This document shows positions 7,279 through 15,000 of a stretch of 64,000 bases of DNA, in pieces (the stretch's first letter is position 1; each line of letters opens with the position of its first letter). Both the position numbers and the translations under genes were made by a program. The DNA is taken from contig NZ_JARVWP010000003.1 in NCBI RefSeq assembly GCF_029846235.1, forward strand, positions 496,001 through 560,000. Reading direction: 5' to 3'. The DNA comes from Bradyrhizobium sp. CER78 (GTDB lineage Bacteria > Pseudomonadota > Alphaproteobacteria > Rhizobiales > Xanthobacteraceae). The notes beneath the pieces were generated by a model. It made no database searches. It saw only the letters and a program-made list of their open reading frames with translations, and was not told the DNA's origin.

Positions 7279-7986
7279 TCAAGACGACGTGTTCGCGCTG
7301 CGCGCCACCGCATCGTTGATCGCACCGAGCAACGCTTGAGTGACACAATCGGTCGCCCACTCGCTCGTATGGAGATGCTCCTGCGCACCATCGTCGAGCT
7401 CAGAGAGCGGAATTCCGGCATCGACCCATTGCTTCATCAGCGCAAAGCGGCGGAACAGGTTGACTTTCCTGCTTGCAGCGACGTCGGCGATCATCGGCAT
7501 GAACTGGTTGGCAAGCTTGAGCACATCTGGCGTGCCGATGATTGCCTGGGTGTACTGCGAATCCATCACCACGACGTCCAGCGGCAGCGCGGCAAGCACA
7601 TCGAGTCCGGCCTCGAATGTCGCTTGCACCTGATCGAAGTTGTAGTTCCTGTACACGGCGTTGGTGCCGACCTGCCAAATCACCATCACCGGTGCTTCGG
7701 CGATGACATCGGACTCGATGCGCGAGAACTCTTCCGGCGCCTCTTGCCCGCCGATCCCCCGGTTGACGATGTCGATCATCCGGCCGAAGGACTGCTTCTG
7801 GCTTCGCCACAGGATCTCCAGCCGCGGCGGAAATGGGAGAATTTTGTCGGCTCCCGCGGTCGATGATGATCCGAGGGCAACGATCTTGACCTTGCGTTCG
7901 CGCGCGAGCGCTTGCGCAAGATGCGGCAATCCGTAAGCGAACTTGACGAGTTCGGGATGGGTTTCGCACGGCCTTGGTGTCGGCAT
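7279..7986 (-). CDS. SGNH/GDSL-family hydrolase
   Basis: A 235-aa esterase or acetylhydrolase-like protein. Block I is VKIVALGSSSTAG (39-45) with the nucleophilic Ser near residue 40. Block III is IWQVGTNAVY (the G-x-N oxyanion element). Block V is DGAQEHLH, supplying Asp and His near the C-terminus. No signal peptide is visible from the chosen ATG. AAGGA lies about 8 bases before 7986, favouring it over the ATG at 7995. Substrates of this superfamily range from lipids to acetylated sugars, and nothing here narrows it. Confidence 0.8.
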   Translation of the reverse strand: MPTPRPCETHPELVKFAYGLPHLAQALARERKVKIVALGSSSTAGADKILPFPPRLEILWRSQKQSFGRMIDIVNRGIGGQEAPEEFSRIESDVIAEAPVMVIWQVGTNAVYRNYNFDQVQATFEAGLDVLAALPLDVVVMDSQYTQAIIGTPDVLKLANQFMPMIADVAASRKVNLFRRFALMKQWVDAGIPLSELDDGAQEHLHTSEWATDCVTQALLGAINDAVARSANTSS

Positions 7987-8110
7987 CGCAAACATCCTTG
8001 AGGCGAATGAACTGATGAATACGCGCAGTAGGAGATGAAATCGGCGGCATTGCAAATGAAATCCGCCTGATCATAGTGGGTGGCAGCCTGTTGCTGATAC
8101 GGAGACCGCC

Positions 8111-8791
8111 ATGAACGGAAAAGCCATCGTCATCACCGGCGCCCTCGGCGCGCTTGGCAAAGTGGTCGCCGAAGAAGCCCTGGCGCGTGGTGCGCGGGTC
8201 GCCGGCATCGATCATGCGGCCTCGCAGCTCGCGGCGACGGCTGACCGTATCGAGCTTGGCGGAGTTGACCTCACCGACACCGCGCATGCGGCAGTTGCGA
8301 TCGACAAGGCGGCGGCGCATTTCGGCCGGCTCGACGCACTGATCAATATTGCCGGCGGCTTCACCTTCGAGGCGGTCAGCGACGGCGATCCCGCGACCTG
8401 GCAGCGCATGTATGCGATGAACGTGATGACCGCGTTCAACACGTCGCGCGCCGCGATCCCGCATCTCACGAAATCCGGCGCCGGGCGTATCATCAATATC
8501 GGCGCACTCGGCGCCTTGCAGGCCGCCTCCGGCATGGGCCCCTACGCTGCGTCGAAGGCCGGCGTGCACCGCCTCACCGAGTCGCTCGCCGCCGAGCTGA
8601 AGGGCAAGGTCACGGTCAACGCGGTGCTGCCCTCGATCATCGACACCGCCGCCAATCGCGCCGCGATGCCGAAGGCCGATATCTCCAAATGGGTGACGCC
8701 GAAAGAGCTCGCCGAGGTGATCCTGTTCCTCGCCAGCGACGCCGCAAGCGCCGTCACCGGCGCGCTGCTGCCGGTCAACGGGCGGGTCTAG
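8111..8791 (+). CDS. Short-chain dehydrogenase/reductase with Ala at the catalytic Ser position
   Basis: A 226-aa Rossmann-fold protein. Cofactor site TGALGALG (9-16), NIAGG at 79-83 and the catalytic pair Tyr145/Lys149 in YAASK are present. The Ser that normally sits 13 residues before the Tyr is Ala132 (in RIINIGALGAL), so the standard Asn-Ser-Tyr-Lys tetrad is incomplete. The enzyme may use another residue or may be a binding protein. No neighbour indicates a substrate. Its stop codon shares the sequence CTAG with the stop of the convergent GrlR-like gene. Confidence 0.88.
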   Translation: MNGKAIVITGALGALGKVVAEEALARGARVAGIDHAASQLAATADRIELGGVDLTDTAHAAVAIDKAAAHFGRLDALINIAGGFTFEAVSDGDPATWQRMYAMNVMTAFNTSRAAIPHLTKSGAGRIINIGALGALQAASGMGPYAASKAGVHRLTESLAAELKGKVTVNAVLPSIIDTAANRAAMPKADISKWVTPKELAEVILFLASDAASAVTGALLPVNGRV

Positions 8792-9132
8792 TCCGCAACC
8801 AGCAGCCGCAGCTTCGACCTGAAGCGGATGCTCTGCTTGCCGGCGAGCGCCATGCCGTCGCCCTCGGCGGTCTGATCGGTATAGGTGCCGGTGAAGCCGA
8901 TCGTCACCACCTTGCGTTCCCAGACCGGGCGTTCGCCATAGGTCGGCGAATGCTCCTCGTTGGTGACCTCGCCCTTCCACTTGCCGCCGGCCGCGGTGTA
9001 GCTGCCGTAGGCGTAGAAGAACGAGTCGCCGCCGCGCATCTGGCCGTCACGCAGCACCATGACGCCCTGGTTGCCGCCAGAGACGCTGTCGAGAAATTCG
9101 ACGGTGATGTGATAGAGCCCGTTCCGGATCAT
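8788..9132 (-). CDS. Single-domain GrlR-like protein
   Basis: A 114-aa protein starting MIRNGLYHITVEFLD. It carries the same core pattern as the second half of the tandem protein at 3002-3706: GVM-x-L-x-x-G-x-x-x-GGD-x-FFY, then G-x-W-K-G, N-x-E-H and a final ALAGKQSIRF strand. This is the GrlR-type beta-barrel. The ATG at 9132 is chosen because the homologous domain begins there; upstream codons form no recognisable sequence. It overlaps the convergent SDR gene by 4 bases at the stop codons. Function unknown outside enterobacterial type III control. Confidence 0.7.
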   Translation of the reverse strand: MIRNGLYHITVEFLDSVSGGNQGVMVLRDGQMRGGDSFFYAYGSYTAAGGKWKGEVTNEEHSPTYGERPVWERKVVTIGFTGTYTDQTAEGDGMALAGKQSIRFRSKLRLLVAD

Positions 9133-9271
9133 GCAAATGGTCGCGCCGTTGTCCCCGGCCCAACATAACCGCTTGGCGGCGCATTGGGCAAATTCGATCC
9201 GCCTCGATGGGGGCAATTCCGCGCTATGCTGGCGCACCGAGTCGCGGCCGGATGCCGCAGGAGCCTGCCCG

Positions 9272-9955
9272 TTGGAAACCGCGCTTTATCTGCCCGTCAA
9301 ACGCTTCCTCGAAAAGCTCGGCTTCGCGGTGAAGGGCGAGATCGGCGGCTGCGATCTCGTGGCGCTGAGCGGCGATGATCCACCGGTCGTCGTGATTGGT
9401 GAACTCAAGCTCGCCTTCAATCTCGAACTGATCCTGCAGGCGGTCGACCGCGCCGGCGCCGCCGATGAGGTGTGGATCGCGGCCAAGGTCTCGGCCCGCG
9501 GCAAGGGCCGCGAGAGTGACGCGCGGTATCGCAATCTGTGCCGGCGGCTCGGCTTCGGCATGCTCGGCGTCACCGACCGCGGCGACGTCGAGGTGCTGGT
9601 GCCGCCGCCGACCGCGGCACCGCGCCGCAATCCGAAGAAGCGCTCGCGCCTGATCACCGAGCATCGCAAGCGCAAGGGCGATCCTGCCATGGGCGGATCG
9701 ACGCGCGCGCCGATCATGACGGCCTACCGGCAGCAGGCGCTGGCCTGCGCCTGTGCGCTCTCGGATGGACCCCGGCGCGTCAAGGATCTGCGGGCCGACT
9801 GCCCCGACGCCGGCAAGATCCTGCAGCATAATGTCTACGGCTGGTTCGATCGCGCCGAGCGCGGCATCTATGTGCTGACCGATGCCGGTCGTGCCGCGCT
9901 GAAGCGCTGGCCGCAGCAGCCCAATGGTGCGTCAGGGGCACAAGCAGCCCCGTAA
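9272..9955 (+). CDS. DUF2161-like putative PD-(D/E)XK nuclease-fold protein
   Basis: A 227-aa protein. The N-terminal half (METALYLPVKRFLEKLGF, then GCDLVALSG and VVVIGELKL) shows an Asp followed by the Glu-x-Lys strand of a restriction-endonuclease-like fold, as in the family annotated as DUF2161 putative phosphodiesterase. The C-terminal part (about 150-215) looks like a small winged-helix region (QHNVYGWFDRAERGIYVLTDAG). The start is TTG at 9272 with a strong GCAGGAG ribosome site 8 bases upstream; longer frames lack this. No partner methylase or toxin is adjacent. DNA or RNA as substrate is inference. Confidence 0.72.
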   Translation: METALYLPVKRFLEKLGFAVKGEIGGCDLVALSGDDPPVVVIGELKLAFNLELILQAVDRAGAADEVWIAAKVSARGKGRESDARYRNLCRRLGFGMLGVTDRGDVEVLVPPPTAAPRRNPKKRSRLITEHRKRKGDPAMGGSTRAPIMTAYRQQALACACALSDGPRRVKDLRADCPDAGKILQHNVYGWFDRAERGIYVLTDAGRAALKRWPQQPNGASGAQAAP

Positions 9956-9975
9956 CTAATCAACTGGGGGAGATC

Positions 9976-10275
9976 ATGATCGTCGTCACCGGCAGCGTCA
10001 CCGCCCGCCCCGACAGTTTCGACGAGGTGCGGCGATTGAGCCTCGAGCATGTGCATCGCTCGCGCACCGAGCCCGGCTGCATCTCGCACGCGGTCCATGT
10101 CGACTGCGAGAATCCGCTCAGGCTGGTGTTTTTCGAGCAATGGGCCGACCGCGCCGCGCTGGCGGCGCATTTCGCGGTCCCCGCGTCGCGCGATTTCGTC
10201 CGCTCCCTGCAATCTCTGGCGGCCGCAGCGACCACCATCGAACTTTATGACGCTCACAAGATTGAGAGACTCTAG
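9976..10275 (+). CDS. ABM-superfamily (YgiN-like) monooxygenase domain protein
   Basis: A 99-aa dimeric ferredoxin-like barrel protein. The pattern includes VTGSVTARPDSFDEVRRL, then SRTEPGCISHAVH and FFEQWADRAALAAHF, typical of antibiotic-biosynthesis monooxygenase and quinol monooxygenase proteins. These work without a cofactor or act as small binding proteins. It follows the DUF2161-like gene by 20 bases, with a GGGGGAG ribosome site, and may be co-transcribed. Substrate unknown. Confidence 0.85.
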   Translation: MIVVTGSVTARPDSFDEVRRLSLEHVHRSRTEPGCISHAVHVDCENPLRLVFFEQWADRAALAAHFAVPASRDFVRSLQSLAAAATTIELYDAHKIERL

Positions 10276-10364
10276 CTGCATGGCTGGATTGCCATCTCAT
10301 ATTCATATTGCAATGCAACATTGGGGACCTTACGTATCTCCCGCGATTCAAAGATGAGGCGGCG

Positions 10365-10673
10365 ATGAGCGGAGACTGGAATACCAAGTATGGCACCCGG
10401 CGGGTGCGGCATGATCCGCCGACGCTGGAGGAGGCAATCTTCGCGGCCATCGGCATCACCGATGACGTGGAGGCCCAGGCCGAGATCGCATCGTCCCTGA
10501 TGGGGCTGCCCTATGACGAGGTGCTGGCCGAGGTGAAGAAGACCGCGCGCGTCAGCGCCCGCACCGGCACGGCAACCCGCGTGATCGCCGGCGAACAGGG
10601 CGCACAGCGTTCCGTCGTGGTCGAGCGCCGCGTGGTCCGCCGTCTCGCGCCGGCCAAGCGCACCGGCACCTGA
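10365..10673 (+). CDS. Conserved hypothetical protein (102 aa)
   Basis: A 102-aa soluble protein. The N-terminal half reads PPTLEEAIFAAIGITDDVEAQAEIASSLMGLPYDEVLAEV, split here into a helical, acidic region. The C-terminal half is basic (VVVERRVVRRLAPAKR), suggestive of nucleic acid contact. The ATG at 10365 begins MSGDWNTKYG. A strong hairpin terminator follows the gene. Not assigned to a named family. Confidence 0.6.
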   Translation: MSGDWNTKYGTRRVRHDPPTLEEAIFAAIGITDDVEAQAEIASSLMGLPYDEVLAEVKKTARVSARTGTATRVIAGEQGAQRSVVVERRVVRRLAPAKRTGT

Positions 10674-10698
10674 ACAACGACATCCGGCTACTTAAAGA

Positions 10699-10735
10699 AA
10701 AAGGGCAATCCGCTGAGCGGATTGCCCTTTTGTCT
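10699..10735. terminator. Bidirectional rho-independent terminator
   Basis: Stem AAAGGGCAATCCGC pairs with GCGGATTGCCCTTT around a TGA loop. It is flanked by A-rich sequence on the left and TTTTGTCTTT on the right. It serves the convergent genes ending at 10673 and 10754. Confidence 0.85.
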
Positions 10736-10753
10736 TTGAGGTGAGCTCTCGGC

Positions 10754-11392
10754 TCAGGCGGCCCGGCCCCAGCCGGACATCTGCATCACCATGCGCCAAT
10801 AGGCGCGGTTCATGTCGACGATCGCGCGCGCGGCCGCGATCGGTGTCACCGGAGCGATCGCCGGCGAAGCCGCAGCCGGCACCTGTTCGGCCTTGTGCCG
10901 CTCGGTCAGGTCGATGCTGCCGGTGGACTCACCATGACGGAAGGTCAGCTGCGCACCGAACTTGGTGGCGAGCGCACGCATCGCGTCGTTCTGCGCACCG
11001 GTGGTGATGCGCAGGCTGCCGTAGCCCTTGGCATGCGCCTCGGCGATCAGCTTGCGGAACAGCGTGCTGCCGACGCCCTTGCGCCGAGCGGACCGCTCGA
11101 CGCTGAAAGCGATCTCGGGCTGCGCATCCGGTGACTGCTCCGGCGGATGCAGCTCGGCGGCGCCGCGGACCACGCCATCCTCGAAATAGGCGATGATGAC
11201 CGTGCCGTCATTGGCGCAGCGCTCGGCATAGCGGCGGATGAAACTGTCATCGATGAAGCCATGAAAACGATCATGACGGCTGGTTCGATCCAGTCTCAGC
11301 AGATGATCGCGCAGCAGAGGAAGCTCCTCCTGCTGGCTCAACGTCCGCACGGTGCCTCGGGCAGAGGTCGAACTAATGGAATCGTGGTTCAT
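10754..11392 (-). CDS. GNAT-family N-acetyltransferase
   Basis: A 212-aa acetyltransferase. The acetyl-CoA site is visible as RRKGVGSTLFRKLIAEA (103-119), preceded by the PEIAFSVER strand and followed by GYGSLRITTGAQNDAM. A C-terminal extension of about 50 residues, Ala/Pro rich then helical with several Trp and Met, follows the GNAT core. A 25-bp imperfect palindrome lies about 53 bases upstream of the ATG and may bind a regulator. Substrate unknown. Confidence 0.85.
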   Translation of the reverse strand: MNHDSISSTSARGTVRTLSQQEELPLLRDHLLRLDRTSRHDRFHGFIDDSFIRRYAERCANDGTVIIAYFEDGVVRGAAELHPPEQSPDAQPEIAFSVERSARRKGVGSTLFRKLIAEAHAKGYGSLRITTGAQNDAMRALATKFGAQLTFRHGESTGSIDLTERHKAEQVPAAASPAIAPVTPIAAARAIVDMNRAYWRMVMQMSGWGRAA

Positions 11393-11444
11393 TTCATAAC
11401 TCCTCTTGGTAGCCCTCGAGGAGGCGTCGACTCCCTAACCGTCC

Positions 11445-11469
11445 TTATATTGTGCGCCGCACCATATAA
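11445..11469. promoter_or_regulatory. Candidate operator upstream of the GNAT gene
   Basis: Arms TTATATTGTGC (11445-11455) and GCACCATATAA (11459-11469) are complementary except for one position, around a GCC centre. It lies in the promoter region of the acetyltransferase. No regulator can be named. Confidence 0.45.
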
Positions 11470-11497
11470 TTCAAGTGTCTAGATTCATTTAAGTAAA

Positions 11498-11527
11498 CAA
11501 TGATGTGATCAGAAAATCACATCATTG
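11498..11527 (-). terminator. Terminator-like hairpin after the thioesterase gene
   Basis: A perfect 12-bp stem (CAATGATGTGAT / ATCACATCATTG) with a 6-base loop lies just beyond the thioesterase stop codon. In that direction it is followed by TTTACTT. Confidence 0.7.
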
Positions 11528-11532
11528 CCTCA

Positions 11533-11931
11533 TCATAATACCAATTGCGTTTGCGTGATCACAGCGACGAGCTTGCCATCCTCGGTCTCCAGCCGGGTCT
11601 GCCAGACTTGGGTCCGCCGGCCCCGGTGAACCGGCGTTGCCGTGGCAATCACGGTGCTCCCCTCCTTGGCGCCGCCGATGAAGTTCGTCTTGCTCTCAAG
11701 CGTCGTGGTGCCCTTGGCGTCCGGAGGCAGGTTGATCACGGTGGCGGCGGCGCCGACCGAGTCCGCAAAGGCCATCACTGCGCCGCCGTGGATCGTGTTC
11801 CGGAGGGTGCAGAGGTCCGGCCGCACCAGCATCTTCGCAACGACACGATCCTGGTCGGCTTCGACGAAGGTGACGCCCTTCAGTTCCGCAAACGGCATCT
11901 TCATCGACTGGATCTTTTCGAGCGGCGTCAT
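11533..11931 (-). CDS. PaaI-family hotdog thioesterase
   Basis: A 132-aa hotdog-fold acyl-CoA thioesterase. The signature TIHGGAVMAFADSVGA (47-61) carries His48-Gly-Gly and Asp57, the family's usual catalytic region. The core strand TTTLESKTNFIGGAKEG follows. Start ATG 11931 has an AGGGAG ribosome site; codons further upstream overlap the divergent gene and were rejected. Acyl-CoA substrate not determined. Confidence 0.88.
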   Translation of the reverse strand: MTPLEKIQSMKMPFAELKGVTFVEADQDRVVAKMLVRPDLCTLRNTIHGGAVMAFADSVGAAATVINLPPDAKGTTTLESKTNFIGGAKEGSTVIATATPVHRGRRTQVWQTRLETEDGKLVAVITQTQLVL

Positions 11932-12073
11932 GGGCACTCCCTGCTTGTCTTTTTCGAAGTTGAAGCCGGCATGATGGATTGCCTGGCCGGGCCCGGCAAT
12001 GACCTCCGAGGTAATCAAGCGGATGACGTCATGGCGCCGTGACAACCCTTGGCGAGTCTGCATACCGTCGGCG

Positions 12074-12862
12074 ATGCGCGACTTCCCTCCCCGCCGGATC
12101 GTCTGCCTGACCGAGGAGACGGTCGAGACGCTGTATCTGCTCGGCGAGCAGGACCGCATCGTCGGCGTCTCCGGCTACGCCGTGCGGCCGCCGCAGGTGC
12201 GCCGTGAGAAGCCGCGGGTGTCGGCCTTCATCTCCGCCGACATCCCGAAGATCCTGGCACTCGATCCCGATCTGGTGCTCGCCTTCTCCGATCTGCAGGC
12301 CGACATCGTCGCCGATCTGGTCCGCGCCGGTGTCGCCGTCCATGTCTTCAATCAGCGCGATGTCGCAGGCATCCTTGCGATGATCCGCAGCCTCGGCGCG
12401 ATAGTCGGCGCCGCCGATCGCGCTGAGCGGCTCGCGCATAGCCTCGAACAACGGCTGGCCGCGATCGCGGCAACGCCGCGTCCGGCACCGCGGCCGAAGG
12501 TTTATTTCGAGGAATGGGACGATCCGCTGATCAGCGGCATCGGCTGGGTGTCCGAACTGATCGAGATCGCCGGCGGCGAGGCCGCGCTGCCGCATCTGCG
12601 CGCGCACAAGGCCGCCCGGGATCGCATCGTCACGGCAGATGCCGTGCGCGCGGCGATGCCCGACGTGATCCTGGCATCCTGGTGCGGCAAGAAGGTCGTG
12701 ACCGACCGCATCAGGGCGCGCGACGGCTGGAGCGACATTCCGGCCGTCCGCAACAATCGCATCGTCGAGATCAAGTCGCCGATCATTTTGCAGCCCGGAC
12801 CCGCCGCGCTGACCGATGGGCTCGATGCGATCGTCAATGCGTTGTGGTCGCGGCACCCATGA
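12074..12862 (+). CDS. BtuF-like (cobalamin/haem-type) binding protein without signal peptide
   Basis: A 262-aa protein of the type III periplasmic-binding fold (BtuF/FhuD group). RIVCLTEETVETLYLLG and RIVGVSGYA at the start, DIPKILALDPDLVLAFSDLQ in the first lobe, and a VYFEEWDDPLISGIGW segment opening the second lobe are characteristic. Most homologues are exported; this one begins MRDFPPRRIVCL with no signal peptide, and longer in-frame starts do not add one. No permease or ATPase is adjacent. It may be a cytoplasmic ligand-binding protein or rely on an unrecognised start. Ligand unknown. Confidence 0.72.
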   Translation: MRDFPPRRIVCLTEETVETLYLLGEQDRIVGVSGYAVRPPQVRREKPRVSAFISADIPKILALDPDLVLAFSDLQADIVADLVRAGVAVHVFNQRDVAGILAMIRSLGAIVGAADRAERLAHSLEQRLAAIAATPRPAPRPKVYFEEWDDPLISGIGWVSELIEIAGGEAALPHLRAHKAARDRIVTADAVRAAMPDVILASWCGKKVVTDRIRARDGWSDIPAVRNNRIVEIKSPIILQPGPAALTDGLDAIVNALWSRHP

Positions 12863-12907
12863 TTGCTCGCCGCAGTCATTATGAGGCGTCGGGATAACGC
12901 TCGTTGC

Positions 12908-14122
12908 TCACGTCACCGCATTCACGACCTGATATTCTGGCCGGCGCCACACCTCGCCATTGATCACCTCCTCGATGATCTCGGCGGCCTTCAGCACCTC
13001 GGCTTCGCCGATATAGAGCGGCGTGATCCCGAACCGCATGATGTCAGGCGCCCGGAAGTCGCCGATCACGCCGCGGGCAATCAGCGCCTGCATGGCGGCA
13101 TATCCGCCGGCAAAGGAGAACGACACTTGCGACCCGCGCTGCGCATGCGCCCGTGGCGTTACCAGCGTCAGCGACGGACAGCGTCGCGCGATCTCAGCTA
13201 TCAACAAGTCTCCGAGCGCGAGTGAACATGCGCGGACTTCGCCCATCTCGACACGATCCCAGATGTCGAGCGATGCCTCCAGCGCGGCCATCGCCAGCAC
13301 CGGCGGTGTGCCGACACGCATGCGCTCGACACCGCCGGCAGGTCGATAACCGAGATCGAAGGCGAACGGTTTTGCGTGCCCCATCCAGCCCGACAACGCG
13401 ACGCGCGCCTGATCGGCATGCCGCGGCGCGACGTAGAGGAAGGCCGGCGCGCCGGGGCCCGCGTTGAGATATTTGTAGGTGCAGCCGGCTGCGAAATCGG
13501 CGCCGACGCCGGCGAGATCGATCGGCAGCGCGCCGGCCGAATGGGCGAGATCCCAGACCGTGACGATACCGAGCGCATGCGCCTTCGCGGTCAGGGTCCG
13601 CATGTCGTGGCGACGACCGGTGCGGTAGTCGACCTCCGTCAAGTAGAGCACCGCAATGTCGTCCGACAGCGATGCCTCGACCTCCTCCGGGGCCGCCAGC
13701 CGCAATTGATGGCCGCGCCCGAGCGTGGCGATCAGGCCTTCCGCCATATAGAGGTCGGTCGGGAAATTACCGGTATCGGACAGAACGACCTTGCGCTCCT
13801 GGTTCATCTCGAGCGCGGCCGCAAGCGCCTGATAGACTTTGAGCGACAGCGTGTCGCCGATCATCACCGTGCCGGGCGCGGCGCCGATCAGGCGAGCGAG
13901 GCGGTCGCCCACGCGGCGCGGCTGCACATACCAGCCGGCGCTGTTCCAGGCGCGAATGAGTTCATCGCCCCACTCGGCCGTGATGACATGCGCAACGCGC
14001 TCGGCAACGCCCAATGGCAGCGCACCAAGCGAGTTGCCGTCGAGATAGATGACATCCGCGGGCAGATGGAACATTGCCCTGGTGTCGTCGTAGACGCGCA
14101 GTTGCGATTTCGCTTCGATCAT
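12908..14122 (-). CDS. kynU: Kynureninase
   Basis: PLP enzyme that cleaves kynurenine to anthranilate and alanine. The 404-aa length is normal. YLDGNSLGALP near the N-terminus is a kynureninase signature. VWDLAHSAGALP (189-200) holds the PLP-binding Asp and His, and Lys217 in AAGCTYKYLN forms the Schiff base. It begins 10 bases after the tryptophan dioxygenase stop, with a GCGAGGTG ribosome site, as the third gene of the kynurenine operon. The anthranilate product could feed tryptophan resynthesis or catabolism. Confidence 0.96.
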   Translation of the reverse strand: MIEAKSQLRVYDDTRAMFHLPADVIYLDGNSLGALPLGVAERVAHVITAEWGDELIRAWNSAGWYVQPRRVGDRLARLIGAAPGTVMIGDTLSLKVYQALAAALEMNQERKVVLSDTGNFPTDLYMAEGLIATLGRGHQLRLAAPEEVEASLSDDIAVLYLTEVDYRTGRRHDMRTLTAKAHALGIVTVWDLAHSAGALPIDLAGVGADFAAGCTYKYLNAGPGAPAFLYVAPRHADQARVALSGWMGHAKPFAFDLGYRPAGGVERMRVGTPPVLAMAALEASLDIWDRVEMGEVRACSLALGDLLIAEIARRCPSLTLVTPRAHAQRGSQVSFSFAGGYAAMQALIARGVIGDFRAPDIMRFGITPLYIGEAEVLKAAEIIEEVINGEVWRRPEYQVVNAVT

Positions 14123-14132
14123 GACACCTCGC

Positions 14133-14972
14133 CTAGAGGACGGTGCGGACACGCCACAGTTCGGGAAACAGCTCGACCTCGAGCATCCGCTTCAGATAGC
14201 TGACCCCACCGGTGCCGCCGGTGCCGCGCTTGAAGCCGATGACGCGCTCCACCGTCGTCACGTGGTTGAAGCGCCAGCGGCGAAAATAATCCTCGAAGTC
14301 GACCAGTTTCTCGGCGAGCTCGTAGAGGGTCCAATTGGCTTCGGGAGCTTCGTAGACGTGGCGCCAGGCTTGCATCACGCCCTCGTCGAAGTGATGGGTC
14401 TCGTGGACGTCGCGTGACAGCACGGCCGCGGGCATGGTGAGTCCCTTGCGGTCGGCAAGCCGGAGCACCTCGTCATAAAGGCTCGGCGTCGCAAGCTCGG
14501 TCTTGAGCAGGTCCGTCACCTCGGGGTCATGCGCGTGCGGCTTCAACATCGCACCATTGCGATTGCCGAGCAGATACTCGATCAGCCGGTATTGATACGA
14601 CTGGAGGCCCGAGGATTGTCCGAGCCGCGAGCGGAAATGGGTATATTCGCTGGGCGTCATGGTACGCAGCACGTCCCAGGCATTGTTCAACTGCTCGAAG
14701 ATGCGGGAGACGCGCGCGAGCATCTTCATCGCCGGCGACACGTCTTCGCGGGCGATGGCGTGACGGGCGGCCCGCAGCTCGTGGATGGCGAGCCGCATCC
14801 ACAGTTCGGAGGTTTGATGCTGGATGATGAAGAGCATCTCGTCATGCGCGTCCGAAATCGGGTGTTGGGCACCGAGCAGCGCATCGAGTTGCAGATAATC
14901 GCCATACGACATTTTACGGGCGAAATCGGTCTCGGCGCCCTCGACCGCGGGGTCGTAGTCGTTGCTGCTCAT
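14133..14972 (-). CDS. kynA: Tryptophan 2,3-dioxygenase
   Basis: Haem dioxygenase that opens the indole ring of L-tryptophan to give N-formylkynurenine. At 279 aa it matches bacterial [22 protein letters not shown] is the family core, and the [10 protein letters not shown] region carries the proximal haem histidine. The start MSSNDYDPA at 14972 precedes the conserved [11 protein letters not shown]. It is the middle gene of the formamidase-TDO-kynureninase operon. Confidence 0.97.
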   Translation of the reverse strand: MSSNDYDPAVEGAETDFARKMSYGDYLQLDALLGAQHPISDAHDEMLFIIQHQTSELWMRLAIHELRAARHAIAREDVSPAMKMLARVSRIFEQLNNAWDVLRTMTPSEYTHFRSRLGQSSGLQSYQYRLIEYLLGNRNGAMLKPHAHDPEVTDLLKTELATPSLYDEVLRLADRKGLTMPAAVLSRDVHETHHFDEGVMQAWRHVYEAPEANWTLYELAEKLVDFEDYFRRWRFNHVTTVERVIGFKRGTGGTGGVSYLKRMLEVELFPELWRVRTVL

Positions 14973-15000
14973 GACACATCCTCTCGATCGATCCACTGCC

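Noticed and set aside
7400..8980. Long minus-strand frame crossing the SGNH hydrolase and SDR genes
   Set aside because: It runs through two well-supported genes on opposite strands and has no domain.
3002..9132. Type III secretion locus suggested by the GrlR-like proteins
   Set aside because: No secretion apparatus or chaperone genes are present in the window.
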